DNA from: Ampelocalamus luodianensis
Lineage: Eukaryota > Streptophyta > Magnoliopsida > Poales > Poaceae
Assembly: GCA_036346255.1 (NCBI GenBank)
Contig: CM070617.1
Coordinates: 27,269,080 to 27,333,079, forward strand
Reading direction: 5' to 3'
Length of the DNA stretch: 64,000 nucleotides
The notes beneath the pieces were generated by a model. The model saw nothing but the letters and a program-made list of their open reading frames with translations, did no database searches and had not been told where the DNA came from. The position numbers and the translations under genes are program-made. Shown here piece after piece: positions 35,901 to 47,500 of the stretch (position 1 is the first letter of the stretch; every line of letters starts with the position of its first letter).

Positions 35901-36928
35901 TGAGACTGAATTTAAGTTCTTAGCATGGAGAGAAGCTCCCAAAACAAAGGGGTACATATTCAGAGGGGAACCTGTTTCAAAGTGATGAATTGAGTAGACT
36001 GAAAAAACAAAGACATGAGAACCAGTCTACATTACCTAGAAATTTTTGCAATCAGACACTACAACACATGAAAGATGTATTCAGCGAATTGATGCTTTTG
36101 TCTTCAGAGGCATGATCTGAAGTTGTAGAATATACATTTTTTTCGTATTCCTTGGTTATCATGCACACATTTTATGATTTTAGCCTACATGGTAGAACAA
36201 AAGATAGCCGCCTACATAACAATTGGGCCATTAAAATTCACAAAATGCTGCCCCAATTGCAATTAATAAGCTAAGACACAGTTGCATCACTATATGATGT
36301 GAAATTCTAGACAAGCGTATGATGGTCAACTGAAACCAGGAAGCAACTAGTACAATTAAAAACCGGTGCTGAGGTAAGCCGAATTGCTGATCACCTGAGA
36401 GGGACGGTTAGTAGCTGAAGCCAGGCGGGTTACAGAGATGGAGCTAGTGTTAGAGGCAAGAATAGCAGAAGGTTTCGTGATCTTATCCAGCTCCACGAAC
36501 AGCTTCTTCTTGATATCCTCGGACTCAACGATGGCCTCAATCACAAGATCCACGTCCTTGAGCTCTTGCACGCTGGAGACGCACTTTATCCGCTTGATGG
36601 AGTCATCACACGCAGCCTATGACCAAGCGAAACTAAAAATGTCTAAGAAAAGCCTGATCTTTTGCTTCGTAATTGGCAGATCTCCCATTTGGGAAGGGTA
36701 ATGGGAGGTCAACTCGCTCACCAGGGAGAGCCGGCCCTTGGCGGCGAGGCGGCGGAGGGAGGAGGAGATGGAGGCGACGGCGCGGGAGAGGGCGGCGGGG
36801 TCGGAGTCGAGCAGGAGGACGCCGCAGCCGACAGCGGCGGCGAGCTGGGCGATGCCGGAGCCCATCTGGCCCGCGCCTATCACGCCCACTGCCGCGATCT
36901 CACTCGTCGCCGCCGCTTGCGTCGCCAT
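32912..36928 (-). CDS. 3-hydroxyacyl-CoA / 3-hydroxybutyryl-CoA dehydrogenase
   Basis: Four exons on the minus strand, 36928-36722, 36616-36395, 35872-35760 and 33281-32912, join in frame to 303 residues. The Rossmann motif GAGQMG is at residues 18-23, with acidic residues after the second strand (LLLDSD). The conserved SNTSS follows, then HFFNPP with catalytic His148, Glu160 twelve residues on, and Asn198 in PGFIVNR; this His-Glu-Asn spacing equals that of characterised enzymes. The C-terminal helical domain has NHPMGPLQLADFIGLD and ends with the usual GRLGKKRGQGVYSY. These NAD(P)-dependent enzymes interconvert 3-hydroxyacyl and 3-oxoacyl-CoA. The C-terminus ends KPKSSL, which is not a clear standard PTS1. 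Length and motifs are complete. Intron 3 is 2.5 kb because of an LTR element. Confidence 0.93.
33681..35338 (-). mobile_element. Small non-autonomous LTR retroelement (TRIM/small LARD-like) in the dehydrogenase intron
   Basis: Two direct repeats of about 416 bp lie at about 33717-34134 (perhaps from 33681) and 34923-35338. On the minus strand the LTR starts TGTGCTGTAATTAC and ends TACATTACA. Directly after it comes TTGGTATCAGAGCC (about 34907-34921), the initiator-Met tRNA primer site, so the element is in minus orientation. The 790-bp interior has no gag or pol. The two LTRs differ at several percent of positions plus a few indels, and the outer start of the left copy is diverged. No clean target duplication was found. 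Confidence 0.8.
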
Positions 36929-37718
36929 GTTTCGTTTCTTAGAATTTCTTCCTGGGTTTATCTGTGCGTTTCGTGGCGTGTTTTTCTACTGCTATGCCTG
37001 GCTGTCAGCATCAGGTCTCCCTGATGCACCGAGATACATGTGTAGACGTGTATTTTGTTTGTACTTGCTTTTTTTTTTTAAAAAAAAAAACACAGTATCT
37101 ATGTGTGACTAGGAGAGAGAAAGTGGTGTGGTGGGAGATAAAATTTGCATGCTCCTATCTTGTTCCGGATAGAGGTCATGTTCAGCTGCAACTTCAGCAG
37201 TAGCCCCTGATGCACCGAGATTTAAAGGCAGACGTGTATTTTGTTTGGGAAATGATACCACGCAAACGTACGGAAAACACCGTAGGAGAACACCGTGCTC
37301 TGGCGTGTGCAAAAAGTTCATTTGTAGAGCACAACAAACAGATCAGCCCCCTAACCACAGAAAACCATCACTCCTATCATGGCACCAGCACATGCCCAGT
37401 AAGGGTGTTCGTTCGGTTTCTTTGGTATATACGATTCGGTAAATACGGTATTATTTAAAATATAGTTTGATATCGTTAAATATCACTTTATTTTGGTATG
37501 GTATCGGTAAGTACCATATTTACCAAAATTGGCGTGAATTAAAATGATACAGCGAGTCAAAAATACTTGGGGTCACAAAATTTGATACTTCAGTCATTTA
37601 GTGCTTCACGGTTCATACTTCACAATCGGACCCAGACAATCAAACATAACTAGTTAACTACATAAGTCATAACATAAGAGAGGTACGCTGCGTATGAAGA
37701 TTAGTGCATAGCTTCATA
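36929..37718. other. Dehydrogenase promoter side and repetitive spacer
   Basis: The segment after CCCTGATGCACCGAGA at 37018 recurs at 37204, both followed by CGTGTATTTTGTTT. The 77 bases at about 37131-37206 recur in direct orientation at about 39350-39427. The core promoter of the minus-strand gene should lie within the first few hundred bases, but no TATA box is obvious. Confidence 0.5.
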
Positions 37719-38023
37719 GCATCTACAATAGTTTGTTCCTTAGCTTGTTATTAAGAGAAGAGAGAGTATCAATCTAATAAAAAAATAAGCCTTCTAATGG
37801 ATTGTTTATTGAGCTTGTATCTAAGACTTTAATTGCTACCCACAAAATAGGTTTTTAGGTAACAAGCAAGTCTCCAATAACTATTTTGTTGTTTCTTGAG
37901 TCTTGATATCAACAACTTGCTTGTTTCTTTATCTAGAAACAAGTTCACCTTCTCTCCTCCACTTCACCTAAATGCTGATGTGTTCACCCTTTAGTAACAA
38001 GTGATATGGACTATTGTGGATGC
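37719..38023. mobile_element. MITE, about 305 bp
   Basis: Ends GCATCTACAATAG (37719) and CTATTGTGGATGC (38011-38023) are inverted copies with one mismatch, and the interior is AT-rich with no coding. The ends resemble Tourist/PIF-type grass MITEs. A TWA target duplication is not clear. Confidence 0.6.
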
Positions 38024-38151
38024 TCTTAGTCATTTAGTGCATAGCTTTCTGAGACAAACTAGTTAACTACATAAGTTGGACAATCGGATACTTCAGTCAT
38101 TTAGTGCATAGCTTTTTGAGAGAAAGTTGCGCTGCAAAACTGGCCGTTGGG

Positions 38152-38302
38152 ATCATTTAATCGTACCACACAACGTGTCATATTTAATGGATGAGATGCT
38201 GGCATTAGGGCCTACACAAGACTGGAAGTCACCGGATGCGATGCTGGCATTGAAAACAACCATCCATTAAATATGACACGCTGTGTGGTACGATTAAATG
38301 AT
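38152..38302. repeat. Long hairpin: 42-bp near-perfect arms
   Basis: 38152-38193 is nearly the exact reverse complement of 38261-38302 (core ATCATTTAATCGTACCACAC). The 67-base loop holds two direct copies of GATGCTGGCATT. It may be a MITE or a source of a foldback RNA. Confidence 0.85.
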
Positions 38303-39076
38303 GGTATTTCCATTTACATGCAATTGGGATGGGATGCGTTGGCAGGTTAGGCCACATCGGGTACAAGCCTAGTTTCAATGATGAAGGGCACCTAGTTTCG
38401 ACCACATTTTGTTAAACCTAGTTTCTTTGTAAACTATTTTAAAAAGAGCTTGCTGTAAACTATTTCAACCATATTTTGTTGAACCTAGATTTCACTAAGC
38501 CCTTCGCATCCAATTCGGGAATTCCTAGGGGAAGCCGCTGCGTTGGCACCGGAAATTCCAGAGGCGTTGTCGAAGCGCAGCACTGCGGGCAAGGGGGGAT
38601 AGCAGCAACAGGACGACAGATGTGCGGAGGAGGGAGGCCGGGCGATGGCCTAAACCCTTAACGAGTGTCTCTTACCTAGAGTAATCATGTAGTACTAAAC
38701 TTTCCACATTTCAAGTCACATAAAATCATGAAACCCTAATTTCTGAAACCTGAAATCCTAATTTTTGAGACTTAAACCCATAATTTTTTAGACAATTTCA
38801 GAATATATAAAATTCTGAAAAAATTACACAATCAAGTCCACTGTGTAAGAAGCCTTCAAAAAAATTCATAATGTTTGGACCTCATTTTCTATATTAAAAA
38901 AACCTACAAACAGTATACTTAAATAAATTTTTGAGAAAAATTTAGAATGGATAAAATGATGGAAAAATTACACAATTAAGTACGCCGTGTCAGGAGCTCC
39001 ACACAAAAATCTATAATTTTTGGAGCTCATTTGCTATATTTACAATTCCTACAAAAATAAATTTTGGAGAAAATTC

Positions 39077-39215
39077 GGTCACCGCACGGTGCCCGTGCGG
39101 TTTTGGGTGCTACAATGCTCCACCGCATGACCACTATGCAGTTTTGGGCGCCACAGTGCTGCACCGCACAGTGGCCGTGCGGTTTCTCCTCTGTCGCACG
39201 GTCACGGTGCGGCCA
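39077..39215. repeat. Three-copy 42-bp GC-rich tandem repeat
   Basis: Units start CACCGCAC/TG near 39077, 39120 and 39161, and contain GTGCGGTTTTGGG. Each unit is internally palindromic (CCGCACGG...CCGTGCGG). Confidence 0.75.
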
Positions 39216-39550
39216 AGGGTACGTGTTGCCCATTCATTCATCTTGCGCGGTGACCATGCGGTGGAGATGTTATTTTTGCAAATTCCACGCAACGGGTGCT
39301 AGTTTTGCTAATACGACGTCAAATAGTGCCAAAACCGCCAAAAACTCGGTGGGAGATATAATTTGCATGCTCCTATCTTGTTCCAGATAGAGATTATGTT
39401 CAACTGCGACTTTAGCAGTAGGTAGTAGCCCCCCGGCAAGGCGCCAACACCTTTCGATCCAAGAAACGAACAGTTCATATCAGTGCTACAGCGAGCAAAT
39501 ACAATATATGGACCGTTCCTTTTTTATCAAATGGGCAGTCACGCCACCTA

Positions 39551-41329
39551 CCGGAGCTTTCGGCCCATTTGTCACAGTTGGCGCATGGAATAGCAAAAGT
39601 AGCCTTCTTTCCGAATGAATTGCAAAAATGACACCATGGACAAGCAGGGACGCAACACGTGACTTGTCAATGCCCCTAGGGTCCAGACTTGCCTCCACCG
39701 TGCCTATAGGGCACGAATAGGGTGAAGTCTGGCTCCCAGGGGAACGGACAAGGCAGTGTCGTGCCCTTGGGGGCACGGTGAAATATCAGTTGGCGGTTAA
39801 GTGAGTTAACAAATGATTTTTGATACTATTTGACACTATTTAGATACTATTTGAAATACTATGTACACCACTGTTTAGCACTTTAAAAAATTAATTCGAG
39901 AACACTTTTTTCCCTTTGAATTTTTTCTTCTTGTTTTTTTACCTCACGCTCGCAGCTTTAAATGTATTATCAAATGTACCAGAGAAAATCTATAAATTTT
40001 TTCACATGAAATCAAGGCGTAGCACATCACAATCTTCTTGAGACAGCAACGATTCACCGGACAAGGCGACGACGACGAGCAGTACTACACCGTCACCGGC
40101 CGCGGCGGCGGGGGAGTGCATGTGCACCCATGCTTGACACTATTTAACACTATATACGGTGGCGGTCTGGTGCTCTTGCTGTTAGGGTTAGGTTGTTGCC
40201 TACTTGCTCGCGTCACGATCGCAGTCTCGCTCTCGCACATTCGCACACGAGTCGAAGGCTATGGTTACGGTATTATACGATTTGCATGGCAAGAATTTCT
40301 CGTAGTTGGTTTGTAGACAAATTTATCTAGCATGTGGTGCGGTACAACATTAAACTGACAATTTTTTTTAAAAAAATGTCATCCCTGGTAGTGTTTACAT
40401 GATACGCGGGCAATAAAGCAATGGACGCATTCTCCGTCTACAGTCTTAACCCCGCAACGTCACCCTTCAAACCAGTGGCCTTCGTCCCCGAGCAGTACAT
40501 CAGCCATCCTATGGCCGCCCTCCCCCGGTTGATTTCCTCCAACCGTAGTGCTTGTACCCACCACTCCCTCCGCCACCGGTGTGCGAGGGGCTCGTCGCTT
40601 GCTAGTGCTAGTGCGGTGCAGGGTTCGCTTCCAAGTGCTGTACCTGCACACAGTTCGTGGGGTATGGGGTGCCCGTGCTCCCACACCAAGCATGGGTGCA
40701 CATGCACCCCCCGCCACCACGGTCGGTGACGGTGTACTACTGCCCGCCGCCACGGCCAGTGACGATGTACTGCTGCTAGCCGTCGTCGCCTCGTCTGGCG
40801 AATCGTTGCTACCTCAAGGAGATTGTGTTGTGCTGCGCCACGATTTCATGTGAAAAAAATTATGAATTTTTTTTGATACATGTAATAATACATTTGAAGC
40901 TGTGAGTGCGAGGTAAAAAAATAAGAAGAAAAAATTCAAAGAAAAAAGTGCACTCGATTGATTTTTTTAAAAAGTGTTACATAGTATGGTACATAGTGTT
41001 TCAAATAGTACCAAATAGTGTCAAAATCATTTTTTAACTCATTTAACCATCGGCCAATCCTTCACCGCGCCCTTGCCCCTGCCCCAGGGCACGACACTTG
41101 TCCGTGCCCCTAGGGGCCGGACTTCGCCTTGTCCGTGCCCTATGGGCGCGGTGAAGGCATGTTCGGCCCTACGGGCACGGTGGAGGCAAGTCCGGCCCCT
41201 AGGGGCACGGACAAGCCACGTGCCACATCCCCGCTTGTGCATGGTGCCATTTTGCAATTGATTCGAAGAGGGGACTACTTTTGCAATTCCATACGCCAAC
41301 AGTGCAAAATGCACCAAAAACTCCACCGG
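39551..41329. mobile_element. Foldback element with inverted arms of about 580-640 bp
   Basis: 39551-40135 pairs, with indels, with 40683-41329 on the opposite strand. Paired landmarks include GTTGGCGCATGGAAT with its partner near 41290, the CCCTAGGG blocks, ACTATTTGACACTATTT with its partner near 41005, TTTCACATGAAATC with 40838-40852, and GTGCATGTGCACCCATGC with its partner near 40688. The loop is about 550 bp. Arms contain GC-rich palindromic clusters (GTGCCCCTAGGGGC-like). No protein is encoded. The long arms suggest a foldback or long-TIR MULE derivative. Confidence 0.8.
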
Positions 41330-41835
41330 ATGCATTGGATCTCAGCTCTCTTGTTCCCATGTCAAATTGGGACATTTTGGCATATTTAAATGACATATTT
41401 AAGTAGGACATGACTGCCTTGTCCAGATCTGGACGAGTGCGCCGCGAGAGGTGGAACACAACCAACATCTCATCCTTCTCACTGGGACTCACCAAGTCAG
41501 AGGAGGACCCGCGACGAGGCCACGTTAATGGTTGCGGGGGAGGGCCAAGAGGAGGAGGTTGTGCTGACATTGGATGAGGGAGCAACATCGGAGTGGGAAG
41601 GGAAGGGCGGCGACGATGCCCTTTGCCCCACTCCATCGCATGCTCGCTGTCGTCCAACGAAGCTTAGGCTACCATTGCTGCTTGTCATGTTAGAGAGACT
41701 GTAGTCTCCTCTCTCTCCTCCCTTCCCCCTTGTCCTTGGACCCATGTTGTCCCACTTGTCATCACCTGTATAGTATTTTGCAAGGCACACAACATGTATG
41801 CTCTAATTCTCTATTGGTCTATTATCTTTTAGTTG

Positions 41836-43122
41836 GGGGATTGATTATTTACCCTTCGCTTAAATGCAATTTAAGGATATACCCTCATTTTAGATACAAT
41901 TGTTTTTTATCTTTCACTTTGTGTTATCATTGATAAAATACCCCGTTTATATAATTTTATTAATATCCTCTGGTTTTTCTGTTTTGGCCACGTGAAATGT
42001 ATGGATTGCCCCTCTTCGGCCAACTCACAGAACCTTTTGCACAAAGGAGTAGCCCGGTGAGCACATGGAGTGAACGTTGATCCTGACGAGGTCAGTGTCG
42101 AGCCCGACCTCCATGACCAGCGGTAGGTAATGCGTGTTGAGCATGACGACACGACCGACATTCTTGATGTCAACGTCGAGCGGCGTCTCGTGGCAATTGA
42201 GGACCATGCCCTCCCTGTCCTTGTCAGATGGCTCCGGTATCTTGTGGTCATCCCGGACCTTGATGACCCCGGTGCAAGGCTAGGTGGAGACGAGCTTGGC
42301 AGCGTCATCTTGGGAGAAGTCCCAGGCACGGCCAACGAACTCGGTGGAGAAGCCGGTGGAGCCGGTAAGCTGGAAGTTGGTGAAATGGCTGGGCTTGTGG
42401 CCCTTGGAGGTGTCGCTGAGGAAGAGGACTACGAGCTCGGTGTTGGCGGCGTGCGCGTTGTGCCACCAGGTGACGACGCCGAAGGGGAGCGTGAGCGCGT
42501 TGCCCTCCTTGAAGGGGATCATCTTCTCCTTGGTAGCCTCCGGGAGCACAAGGAGGGGCCAGAGGGCAGTGGTCTTGAGGCGGAGGCCGGAGCCGAGGTC
42601 CTAGAGGTCATGGGGTAGCCCCCGAGCACCAATTCCAACTGCGATGTGAATGTCTTCATCAGCCCCCCGAAGCTCCACCCACGCTGCCGGAACCGTCCCC
42701 TTCCCTTCCGACTCGCCCTCCACCGCCTCCGCTTCCTGCTCGCCCTCCATGACATCACGGGTGGATTCACAGGGACCTACCGCGTGGAACGCTGTGCCGG
42801 GCATGGCACTGGCGGCAAGGCGGAATGGGAGGGGAGAGGAGGAGGTGGTGGTGATAGTGGTGGGTTGGGTTGGGGAATGGAATGGAATGACGAATGAGAC
42901 AGACACGTAGGAGGAGGGAGAGTAGATGGAAGGGAGGAGATGCGCACGGGCAAGGCAATGAGGTATTTTTGCATGGCCAAAATGGAAAAACTAGTGGATA
43001 TTAATTAAATAATAGAAGCACAATAAGGATAACACTAAGTGGATGGTAAAAATATAATTGCATCTAAAATGAGGGTATATCTTTGAATCGTATCTAAGCG
43101 GAGACCGCAAGGTGTATCAGGG
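41836..43122. mobile_element. Second gene-carrying MULE-like element (Pack-MULE type) with a cupin fragment
   Basis: Imperfect inverted repeats of roughly 175 bp lie at about 41836-42010 and 42945-43122. Matching blocks include ATATACCCTCATTTTAGATAC on the left and its complement at 43062-43082, and GTTTTGGCCACGTG against the complement near 42970. Between them is host-derived coding sequence. No target duplication was found at the ends, so borders are approximate. Confidence 0.68.
42025..42603 (-). pseudogene. Cupin (11S-globulin/legumin-like) gene fragment
   Basis: On the minus strand the frame reads LPEATKEKMIPFKEGNALTL, then PFGVVTWWHN, ELVVLFLSDTSKGHK, FTNFQLTGSTGFSTEFVGRAW, a TAG at 42279-42277 where a residue such as Gln is expected, and then DVDIKNVGRVVMLNTHYLPL and NVHSMCSPGYSF to a TGA at 42027-42025. 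This is the middle of a two-cupin seed-storage-type globulin: the end of the first barrel and the start of the second. The N-terminus and most of the second barrel are missing, and the sequence sits inside the inverted repeats of a MULE-like element, so it looks captured rather than native. The upstream segment (about 42610-42900) is coding-like but not cupin, possibly from another gene. Confidence 0.78.
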
Positions 43123-43341
43123 ACACATTGATGGTGGGGACTGGGGAAGATAGGAGGGCATCCCATTGGTGGAGAAAATCCGCCTCTGGTAACTAACTTC
43201 ATGTACTACAATGTTGTACATGGTAGATTTGTGTGTACTCTCTAGGAACTTCGAACATTGTGGGGCCGACCCTACCTATGTGTACAATACTATCTCGCTC
43301 AGAGGTGATTAGTCGGAAAGTAAATAGTAATTACTTGTGGA

Positions 43342-43749
43342 TAGAGGTGGCAATTTTCTCTGTAGGGATTATGATAATCCCATGGGGGCGGGGGCGGGGC
43401 GGGGGCGGGGCGGGGGCGGCTAGTCTAGCGGGGAAGCGGTTCGAACTTCGAAGTCCTCCCACAGGCCCGCGAGAGCCTGTCAAAAAATAATATGTATTTG
43501 TTTTTGTTCATATGTTATATATTTGTACTATGTATAGGCATTTTTCTGGTATGTTTGAGTTAAACTTGTATCTATATATTATAATTTAAGTTTTGAAACT
43601 ATACTATGCGAAATAATATACCTAAATACTTATAAATTAATAGCTAAAATCGTATTAACAAGTAAAATTTTATAATTAAACCATATTTCCAATCCCTGTG
43701 GGATCCCTACGGGGCTCCACACCTTTTTCCCGCTCCGTTGCCATCCCTA
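43342..43749. mobile_element. hAT-type MITE, 408 bp, with a G-rich tract
   Basis: Ends TAGAGGTGGCAA (43342) and TTGCCATCCCTA (to 43749) are imperfect inverted repeats of hAT form. Flanks CTTGTGGA (43334-43341) and CTCGGGGA (43750-43757) match at 6 of 8 positions, consistent with an old 8-bp duplication. Positions about 43384-43420 are runs of GGGGGCGGGGCG. Confidence 0.62.
43384..43420 (+). repeat. GGGGCG-type repeat, G-quadruplex-prone
   Basis: At least six runs of four or five G separated by single C on the plus strand. Confidence 0.85.
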
Positions 43750-44262
43750 CTCGGGGAACGTGGATAGTGGCGTAGAGCTAAGCTTACAAGCAGTAGCACT
43801 AGTGTTGGAGATTACTGGTCGGCAAACACATTTTAAGGGTCCAATTACGCTGCAACATCTTGCGGTGACGTTTTGTCATGTCATGTTGCATCACAGCCGT
43901 ACTAATGGCATATATTGTGCAATTTCGTGTACAATCGTTTGGCTTTTCAGCGGTCAAACTCAAAACTGTCCACCTCTACACGCGGTATCACCGCATCGAT
44001 ACGAACGAATTGCATCCACTTAATCAGGTTCGGCAATGTTGAATTGAATTAACAATTTTGCTCGCATATGTATACATACACAAAAAAAAAAAAAACAATA
44101 ATATGCATATTGACCCAACAAATTCACAACGAATTTTTGCTACGCTTACAATCACTAATCACACTTGTTCCTGCCAAATACGGCGACAGACCGGACAACC
44201 ATACGGATCCCACTTCCCAACCACGCCACACAAATCAGTAATCACGTAAATCATCAAAGCCC

Positions 44263-44490
44263 CTATAGGAGCATTGCCGCCGCGGACAGCAGCGAGGAGC
44301 CGGCGCACGCCGCCCAGGTGCCGCCGCTGAGGCTTCGGGGGCCGCCGCTGCTCCTGCCGCTGTTGCTTGGTCTGGCGCCGCTGCCGCCGATGTAGGGGCG
44401 GCCTCGGCTCTTCCCTTCCGTGACGTCCGTGAGGCTCGCCAGGCAGAGGAAGACGAGGAGGAGCGCGCACAGAGGCAGGAACCGTCTCAT
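44263..44490 (-). CDS. Small secreted peptide precursor, 75 residues
   Basis: The frame starts at the ATG at 44490 and stops at 44263. Residues 1-26 form a clear signal peptide (MRRFLPL, then CALLLVFLCLASL, small residues before cleavage near Glu25-Gly26). The mature part is basic and Gly/Ser/Arg/Pro-rich (KSRGRPYIGGSGARP), and the last about 17 residues (AACAGSSLLSAAAMLL) are hydrophobic after small residues, as in GPI-anchor signals. I do not recognise a named family. A TATA box and CT-rich leader upstream on the same strand support transcription. The frame upstream of this ATG is open but crosses the leader and TATA region, so the internal ATG is the better start. Few residues are under obvious constraint, so confidence is moderate. 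Confidence 0.65.
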   Translation of the reverse strand: MRRFLPLCALLLVFLCLASLTDVTEGKSRGRPYIGGSGARPSNSGRSSGGPRSLSGGTWAACAGSSLLSAAAMLL

Positions 44491-44578
44491 CTTCTCAAAA
44501 CTCCAGGCTAAATCACGCGCAAACTTCTGGTGTGTGATTTGATTTTTTCTCTCTCTCTCTGTTTGCTGCACGCATGGT

Positions 44579-44587
44579 GTATTTATG
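44579..44587 (-). promoter_or_regulatory. TATA box of the secreted peptide gene
   Basis: CATAAATAC on the minus strand, about 90 bases before the ATG, followed by a GA-rich run (44546-44560) in the presumed 5' leader. Confidence 0.55.
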
Positions 44588-44599
44588 CACGATCCAGAG

Positions 44600-47500
44600 C
44601 TGACCTGGCCAGATCTGTTGACAAGTAGTAGCACACCACGAGTCCATAGACCGTAGCATAGAGGGTGGTTGGGGTATTTATTATCGGGAAAGTGGGTACA
44701 TGTACACATATATGGGTTTGACCGTTTGATGCATTTTTCTTCTCCTCCTTTACGATGAGAAATTTGTTTTTCCCTTTGTAGACGTTGATTTGAAAAGTTG
44801 TAGGATACTAGTCGCAAAAAAATGGTTGTAGGATACGTTTGTACGTGATGGATGGATTAGACACGGAGGTTTCGTCGAGTAGAGCACACTTACAAGATCA
44901 GAGATGTAATTGATCCGAGAAAACCCGGCCGACCCAACCGATTTTGTTTGATCCGACCGGTTTTTGCTCATGTGGCCAGTAGACATGAAACCTCTCAAAT
45001 GAAAGAATTTTTAAAGGCAAAACTGAAGGGCACATTCATACTTTGGGTGCTGCTGGGTTGTTCTCTGCTCAGTTTCACCTCCCTCAACAAGATATGATAC
45101 ATTTCCGTACATATTTGCTTTGCTTATCTCTACTTTCTAGTCTCTAGTTAAGATGTAAGTGCTAAATTTTTACCGTTCTATTTTCTAATAAGAGATTAGT
45201 ATAGATTAATATAGTTATATCTAAGACTTATATAATAAAATCTAAGTTGGCAATTCGTGTATTGAGCCAAACTTATAGTGCATTTGGACGTGAGAGGAAT
45301 TGGAGCATATTTAAAAATATCTATTCAAAGAAGAAAAATAGACTAGAACATCAACAATTGAATGATCTGGTTTATGTGTGAGCCTATGATGTCCCTTTTT
45401 TATTGTCTTAATTTGTTGTTTAGAATTCATATTATTTAATTATCATTGCCTTTTGTGTATTATTGTTTTTTCTTTTTTTCAATATATATATCAATAAAAA
45501 TTAAATTTTAAAACATACGGTCCGATCGTTGACCATCGGTCGACCGTCGGGTTAGTGACACGAGATCTCGACCGGGTCGATGACCAATCTGAGTTTTATA
45601 ACTATGATTTATAGTGTTACATCTAGGATACAAGATATTACAATTCGGCTCCTAAAAAGGTCATATGTCTATATGAGCTTCAGGGTCTTTGCACCTCTCT
45701 AGACGTAGCCTTTGGTATACGGTAGACTTTCTTGGGCTTGTTCCACTACGCTTGTACTACTAGTCCACAAGTGGTCTTAACTCCCTTCGCTCCATGCGAA
45801 GCCCTTAGACCCCCTTCGCTCCGTGCAAGGTGGTCTAGGGCGAGGGTCCTCAGGACCCCTTCGCTCCAAGATGTTTTGTACTTTTCTGTTGAGGCTATCT
45901 TTTCTGTAAAGTTACCTGGATATCCTTCAACTAGATCAAGATGTATCCTTGGCTTGGTGTCGTCGTTGGGCAGATGGGCGACTCCTACGACACCTTGAGA
46001 GGCCGGTGGGTTGCCTGTCTTCACCAACGACACCTGAGAGGCCGGTGGGTTGCCTGTCTATCAATTTGATCATTGATATTAACTTCAAGTTCGTTAATGA
46101 ATTTTGCCACTCCCTATAATCTGTATTGATTCTGTCGAGGAGAATGACTTCAAACTTAATGTGTAGATTGATATGCTCATATGCGTGCCATCCGATCAGA
46201 TGGACTACAGTATCTGTAACTCTCAGTGTAAACATTTAGCTGATCCTCCAGCATTCTTGAGAGCGAAGCTTGCCAATAATACATTTCATTCATCTGGTGA
46301 CTCGGTCTACATGAACGCGCCAACTGCCAAGTAGGCTGATCGTTAGGTCGTATTTGTATGACTTGCTATACACGGTTCCGAGTTCACTGATACACGTTGC
46401 TAGCCTGAAAGAAACAACGTCCTCTATAAGAAAATAAATAGAAAACCGGCGCATCACTTTCGATTACGAAAGCTGTATACTCTTCTCGGTTATCTCGAAG
46501 GATGGGACCAAAGCCAAAAAATGGCAGACCATATGATTGAAGCCGGCAAAAAGGAGTTGCACTTGACACCAAAAATGGACATCGAGGAGGCTGCATCAAG
46601 GCGGAAGTTTCACATCCGAGGCCCATCTACGAATAAGGCCCAGGTGCAGAATCAGAAACACCCGAAAGAATGATGGCCGTCGGCCGCACGGCACACCGGA
46701 ACCGGAATGGATCCCATCCATTCGGCGGGCGGCGGGCAACCTAACCACCGAACAAAGCACGCCACACACGCAGCCCCGCGTTGCCACCTCGACGGCGGGA
46801 ATGGTCGCTTCTCGCCACGGCCAACCCGGCAAACGCCTTCGCCGCGCGCGCCACCAGGTTCGTCCAATCCGTCTCCCCTCCCCTTCTCCCCAGCGACCCC
46901 TTTGCGCGATTTGCCATGATAAGAGAGTGAACCGAGCATAATCATAAAATCGAAGGGTTTGCTTATTGCGAATGTTTTCCCAAATACAGTTTACAAGTAG
47001 TCTTCTGGTTTATGGCGTCCATAAAACCAACAGGACACTCTTCGTTACTACGCAACATCAGCATAGAAATCTTGTGTTGAGAGGCGACTCCTATCCTAGC
47101 CTACTAGTACTGACAGGGTGTGCTACAAAGATTCGTTATATGAATCGTTATATGAATCCTAATAAGCTTACAATTCATACTTCTCTTTACAGGAGAACTA
47201 GACGATACTATATAAAGTCATGATGAATGGTCACGGGGAACCAAAGTTACAAATCAACTTATTCAAAGCAAAAGACACGCAAGAGAATTAGATGCTAGCT
47301 TATTTTTTAACACTAGATTATTGTATAGGGTAAGAATCCGATTGTTCTAAAAGGTTCAAGATGGTTATGAGAGATCGACAATCTCTTGTATTCTTTTGAG
47401 GTTGTGCTTAAGAAATTTGCGATCAGCTTCGTCAAATCTTTCTACCTCATGATTATTTTGTCGCCATTATTTCGGTTCTTTCTATGATATTTATCTACTT

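Noticed and set aside
40421..40853. Overlapping 100-codon frames in the foldback element
   Set aside because: They cover the loop and arm of a self-complementary element and have no protein similarity I can see.
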